From: an uncultured Eubacteriales bacterium
GTDB taxonomy: Bacteria; Bacillota; Clostridia; Oscillospirales; Oscillospiraceae
Direction of reading: 5' to 3'
Assembly: GCA_900544765.1 (NCBI GenBank)
Contig: UQWI01000010.1
Coordinates: forward strand, 43,877-107,876
DNA length: 64,000 nt
The notes beneath the pieces are model-generated. The model had not been told where the DNA came from. It did no database searches and was given only the letters and a program-made list of their open reading frames with translations. Below, one piece after another: positions 61,124 to 64,000 of this stretch. A program made the position numbers and the translations under genes. Positions within the stretch are counted from its first letter, which is position 1, and each line of letters begins with the position of its first letter.

Positions 61124-61966
61124 TTAAGCACCTTCCTCATAAGAACATCTAATTATGGAGACTAGCTCATCTTTGCTGAGGCTTGTGCTGATACCGCATT
61201 CATATTGATTATAACGCCATGCAGCGACATTATTAGCATTATTGCTGAATATATAAAATTTATAATCGCCTACATCAATTATTACTACGTCACTATTATC
61301 CTTTTCATAAAAAGAACCGTCAATTTCAGGCTCCTCTATAATAGTGAGCGCTATGTAATCCGCATCGTTGTAATAATTAATAAAAACCTCGTTATATCCA
61401 GTTAGCTCATCTTGATAGAAATACGGCCCTGACATTGTAAAACCCTCAGGGACCTCCGGCTTCAGCAATTCTACATATTCAGCAAATGTGCTTGGGACCT
61501 TCTCTTGAGCTGCTTGGGCCTCATCCAGTCCGAATCCGAACACGCTGTCCGTCCACCTGGCGATGGAACCGAACACATCAACACCTGCTGCCTGAGCAAC
61601 GAGCATGCATGAGAAAAGGCAGAAAACGATAATTGCCGCTACCAGGCCGGTGCGAAGCGCGCGTTTTGCTCCGCGCTTCGGCCTGTTTGCAGCCGTGCCG
61701 CTGTCCCCACCGGAAGCGCGCTTGTCAAGCTCGACCTTGTCCTCAAATGAACGCCAAGCTCTCTCTGTGGACGGGTATTCGGGCATGGGCGATTTCCTGT
61801 CAAGCGCGTCTAAGCATGCTGTAATGAGCTCATCGTCGAAGTTATCCTCCGTCATTGTCTCATTGATGCTCTCGAGCAGCTCCAAAAGCTCAGCTGTGGA
61901 CATTGAGTCCAACTTTTCTTGGGTAATATTGTTGAACTCGTTACCTCTATTAGAAGGATAGCTCAT
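61124..61966 (-). CDS. DUF4367-type anti-sigma-like membrane protein
   Basis: 280 residues starting at the ATG after AAGGAGG. An acidic cytosolic N-terminus with helices (residues 1-90, TAELLELLESINETM) may bind the sigma encoded upstream. A single membrane segment (about 105-127, LVAAIIVFCLFSCMLVAQAAG) is followed by an external domain of 150 residues (DUF4367-like, YVELLKPEVPEGFTMSGPYF...). It follows the sigma gene by 88 bp. Sensor and anti-sigma roles are inferred from gene order. Confidence 0.75.
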   Translation of the reverse strand: MSYPSNRGNEFNNITQEKLDSMSTAELLELLESINETMTEDNFDDELITACLDALDRKSPMPEYPSTERAWRSFEDKVELDKRASGGDSGTAANRPKRGAKRALRTGLVAAIIVFCLFSCMLVAQAAGVDVFGSIARWTDSVFGFGLDEAQAAQEKVPSTFAEYVELLKPEVPEGFTMSGPYFYQDELTGYNEVFINYYNDADYIALTIIEEPEIDGSFYEKDNSDVVIIDVGDYKFYIFSNNANNVAAWRYNQYECGISTSLSKDELVSIIRCSYEEGA

Positions 61967-62054
61967 GACAACCTCCTTTCTCCCCACACTATCCTGATAC
62001 TTATATGTAATCAGCAGAGTAGTTTGTTTCAGGTATTTTAAAATAATTATTTTA

Positions 62055-62531
62055 TTAATCCGGCTCCCAATACCTACGGCATTTCTCGACGGCCCTCATC
62101 ACTCTGATGCGGCACGCGTTCTGGCTAATCCCAAGCCGCTCAGACATCTCCTCATAACTAATCTGCTCCTCAAAGCTCCAAATTAATATCTGACGCTCGG
62201 CATCCGACAGCTCTTTTGGAAGCACAGCATTGAGCGGTTCCTCCATAGGTTTGGCCTCTAAAGAAAAGAAATCATCTAACGATACCTCGAAAGATGATTC
62301 TTTTCTGCGACGTTCATTTAAAATTTGAAACTTTAACGTTACGAACAACCAGCTCTGTGGTTTGGGGTGCTCAATGAGCTCCTGCTCGTGGAGCAGGGCC
62401 AGCACGAACACCTCCTGAACTAATTCTTCGGCCCTCTCTATCCTTCCTATAAGGCGGTATGCGTAGCGAAACATTTTATCACGATTTGATTCGTAAAGTT
62501 CTGCTATAAACTGCTTCGCTCCGCTGCTCAT
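62055..62531 (-). CDS. ECF-type RNA polymerase sigma factor
   Basis: 158 residues starting at the ATG after AAGGTGG. Region 2 (YRLIGRIERAEELVQEVFVLALLHEQELIEHPKPQSWLFVTLKFQI) and region 4 (LPKELSDAERQILIWSFEEQISYEEMSERLGISQNACRIRVMRAVEKC) are present. It is different in sequence from the 40-kb sigma. It sits between an XRE repressor and a DUF4367 protein on the same strand, a cassette typical of accessory regulation of surface or antibiotic functions. Confidence 0.88.
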   Translation of the reverse strand: MSSGAKQFIAELYESNRDKMFRYAYRLIGRIERAEELVQEVFVLALLHEQELIEHPKPQSWLFVTLKFQILNERRRKESSFEVSLDDFFSLEAKPMEEPLNAVLPKELSDAERQILIWSFEEQISYEEMSERLGISQNACRIRVMRAVEKCRRYWEPD

Positions 62532-62544
62532 ATTATGCACCACC

Positions 62545-62889
62545 TTATCTTTCTCTTGGGTATAAATAATCCTTTATCGACTCGGCAACCCTTATAACCA
62601 GCCCCAACTCATCGGGCTGCAAACCCGAAACGCTGTCCATCAGCCGGCTTGTGAGCACTTCGTCCCTCACGGCCGGCAGCGAGTCAACAAGCAGGTTGTT
62701 GACATCCGTCTGCAGTGCGTTGGCAATGTCGACTATCACTTCCAGGCTGGGTTTCGTGTGCGCAGTCTCGATGTGAGAAATGTGCTGTTCACTGACATGA
62801 ATTAGTTCTGCCAGCCTCTTCTGAGTGTAGCCGAGCTTTTTGCGGCGGTTCTTGATGTTCGTGCCAAGTTTGATATAATCCAATCCCAT
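62545..62889 (-). CDS. XRE-family transcriptional regulator
   Basis: 114 residues. The N-terminal helix-turn-helix (LGTNIKNRRKKLGYTQKRLAELIHVSEQHISHIETAHTKPSLEVIVDIANAL) is classical HTH_3; the C-terminus is a helix without a peptidase domain. The ATG at 62889 has a moderately placed GAGGT. It is the first gene of the sigma cassette; the palindromes at 62926-62959 in front of it are probable autorepressor operators. Confidence 0.85.
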   Translation of the reverse strand: MGLDYIKLGTNIKNRRKKLGYTQKRLAELIHVSEQHISHIETAHTKPSLEVIVDIANALQTDVNNLLVDSLPAVRDEVLTSRLMDSVSGLQPDELGLVIRVAESIKDYLYPRER

Positions 62890-62925
62890 TATAATAGATT
62901 TAACCTCAAAGTAAATAATAATCAG

Positions 62926-62959
62926 GTACAAACCTGTACTGTAGATATAGTATATCTAC
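62926..62959. promoter_or_regulatory. Two palindromes, probable XRE operator
   Basis: GTACA-N4-TGTAC (62926-62939) and the 19-bp GTAGATATA-G-TATATCTAC (62941-62959) are adjacent perfect inverted repeats upstream of the XRE gene, in an AT-rich region likely to contain its promoter. Confidence 0.7.
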
Positions 62960-63132
62960 TATGAAGTTAAATAAAATGTATTATATAGATAATTGCCGCC
63001 TTTATAGTTATAATTTATGGGGAAAAGCCGAATTTCGTCATAATTGATGAAACATCGTATGCAGTTTGCGAATCCTTTATGAATTCGCTATAATATAATA
63101 AATAGATAAATAGATTGGCTTGAGGTGCGGGC

Positions 63133-63804
63133 ATGAATGAATGTATAAAATTGGACATGGACACATGGAACCGAGCGGAATTGTTCCGGGAATTTATCGG
63201 CATGACAACGTCTATCTATGATATGACGGTACGCATGGACGTCACCAATCTTATCAACTACTGCAAAGAAAACGGCCAATCCTTTTGCATCAACTACCTT
63301 TATCTGGCGCTGCGCGAGTTGAATGCAATCCCGGAGTTCCGCATGCGGGTCCACAATGGAGAGCCGTACCTTTATAACCGGGTAGATTGCAGTTTTACGG
63401 TAGCAAACAACTACGGATATTTTGTAAACCGCAGCACTGAATTTACGGACTACAAAACTTTCTATCAGAATGTTTCTACGATTGCTGAAAAAGCGAAAAA
63501 TGAGAAAAATACACACCCGGAAAATTCAGACCTTAGCCGGACCGACTTGATTTATTTTTCAGTTATTCCATGGGTGGATTGTCAGTCGATGACCCTGCCG
63601 GTTCTTACCAACCCTCACGGCACAAGCGACCAGACATACAATACGGTTCCATGTATCGGCTGGGGAAAGTATGTAGAGGAAAACGGCCGTTTCAAAATGT
63701 CCATGCACATAAAGGTGAGCCATGCCTTTGTAGACGGCAAGCCATTGGCCGATGCGTTTAACAATATCCAAGCTGCTATCGCTCAGCTCGATTTTTCAAA
63801 GTGA
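63133..63804 (+). CDS. Chloramphenicol acetyltransferase-family protein
   Basis: 223 residues, like type A CATs. The catalytic motif HxxxDG occurs as HAFVDG near the C-terminus (about residue 197), and the NYLYLALRELNAIPEFRMRVHNG, SFTVANNYGYFV and PWVDCQSMTLPV segments follow CAT strand order. CAT trimers acetylate chloramphenicol with acetyl-CoA, but many chromosomal members act on other substrates, so resistance is not established. RBS TGAGGTGCGGGC. It is AT-rich compared with most genes and adjoins an IS30 end, so it may be mobile. Confidence 0.75.
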   Translation: MNECIKLDMDTWNRAELFREFIGMTTSIYDMTVRMDVTNLINYCKENGQSFCINYLYLALRELNAIPEFRMRVHNGEPYLYNRVDCSFTVANNYGYFVNRSTEFTDYKTFYQNVSTIAEKAKNEKNTHPENSDLSRTDLIYFSVIPWVDCQSMTLPVLTNPHGTSDQTYNTVPCIGWGKYVEENGRFKMSMHIKVSHAFVDGKPLADAFNNIQAAIAQLDFSK

Positions 63805-63849
63805 ATTTTCCGGTTTGCGGCCACGCTCCCGGCTTGAACGCAATATAGA

Positions 63850-64000
63850 AGTGAATTGTCAAACTAAGTGCAACAGGAATTGAGCTCGAAGTCCCATAGT
63901 TCCTGAGGAGAATGGAAGTTCAGAACTTTGCGAGGCCTGGCGTTTATCAACGCCAGGTTTCGTTTTAGCGTGGCGGGAGCGACACGGGAAAGGTTTCTGC
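63850..64000 (-). mobile_element. End of an IS30-family insertion sequence
   Basis: An end with AGTGAATTGTCAA (63850-63862) is read into the transposase 3' end on the minus strand. The stop codon lies within this end. The element continues past the window, so length, other end and target duplication cannot be seen. A close copy of this end occurs alone at 3203-3224. Confidence 0.7.
63864..64000 (-). CDS. IS30-family transposase, C-terminal fragment (continues beyond window)
   Basis: The minus strand reads ...RNLSRVAPATLKRNLALIN followed by ARPRKVLNFHSPQELWDFEL and a stop at 63864. RPRKVL near the C-terminus is the standard end of IS30 transposases (after the DDE catalytic core). Only about 45 residues lie in the window, so the catalytic residues cannot be checked, nor whether the gene is intact. 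Confidence 0.75.
   Translation of the reverse strand, partial: RNLSRVAPATLKRNLALINARPRKVLNFHSPQELWDFELNSCCT

Overview
The window is a GC-rich chromosomal segment of an anaerobic Firmicute. The best guess is a gut Clostridium-like bacterium of the Oscillospiraceae type. The evidence is the gene content rather than any marker gene: a formate-folate C1 operon (fhs, fchA-like, folD, formate-type channel), acetate kinase, SLH-domain surface proteins, an RsgI-like/PepSY anti-sigma protein, RqcH, Mini-RNase III, TmcAL, M18 aminopeptidase, and strong AGGAGG ribosome sites with sigma-A type promoters. There is one tRNA (Gly, GCC), no rRNA and no CRISPR array.

Layout. 0.2-3.1 kb: a compact catabolic operon, DhaL, DhaK, an LsrF-type lyase and a small VOC-like protein. 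3.2-8.3 kb: a MerR regulator and glutamate dehydrogenase, then a scar where an aminotransferase 3' end abuts an M20 amidohydrolase 3' end, followed by a more AT-rich GPH transporter and GntR regulator (probably acquired). 8.4-18.3 kb: a FAD oxidoreductase, tRNA-Gly, an SLH-anchored NAGPA-type glycosidase, a PcrA/UvrD helicase (apparently leaderless), a DMT exporter and two tandem paralogous membrane-anchored proteins. 18.4-26.8 kb: ackA, tmcAL and a complete livJHMGF branched-chain amino-acid ABC operon whose LivG carries a large insertion.

26.8-38.5 kb: mgtE preceded by a long leader with a 28-codon upstream ORF and an intrinsic terminator (no riboswitch recognised), then prfA, a TsaC-CoaE fusion, an M18 aminopeptidase, uppP, ftsK/spoIIIE, mrnC and rqcH. 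38.6-45.8 kb: an ECF sigma factor with an RsgI-like/PepSY partner, an SLH protein, and the fhs-fchA-folD-FNT operon. 45.8-48.6 kb: a UPF0340 protein, an array of DnaA-box-like repeats, a DUF3048 lipoprotein, a flavodoxin-family remnant and secG.

48.6-59.4 kb is the most unusual part. It holds a PPDK-like ATP-grasp protein with a KaiC-like N-terminus and no recognisable phosphohistidine domain, and an operon in which a radical SAM/SPASM enzyme is followed by a small alarmone synthetase and metK. Diverging from it is a degenerate radical SAM paralogue without cluster cysteines, then a TetR regulator and a PlsY/diglyceride-glycosyltransferase pair. The same GGACA-N12-TGTCC dyad lies in both divergent promoter regions, suggesting one regulon that modifies membrane lipids. 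59.4-64 kb is an accessory, more AT-rich end: toxin-antitoxin pair, PadR regulator, an XRE/ECF sigma/DUF4367/secreted-protein cassette, a chloramphenicol-acetyltransferase-family enzyme, and the 3' end of an IS30-family element running off the window.
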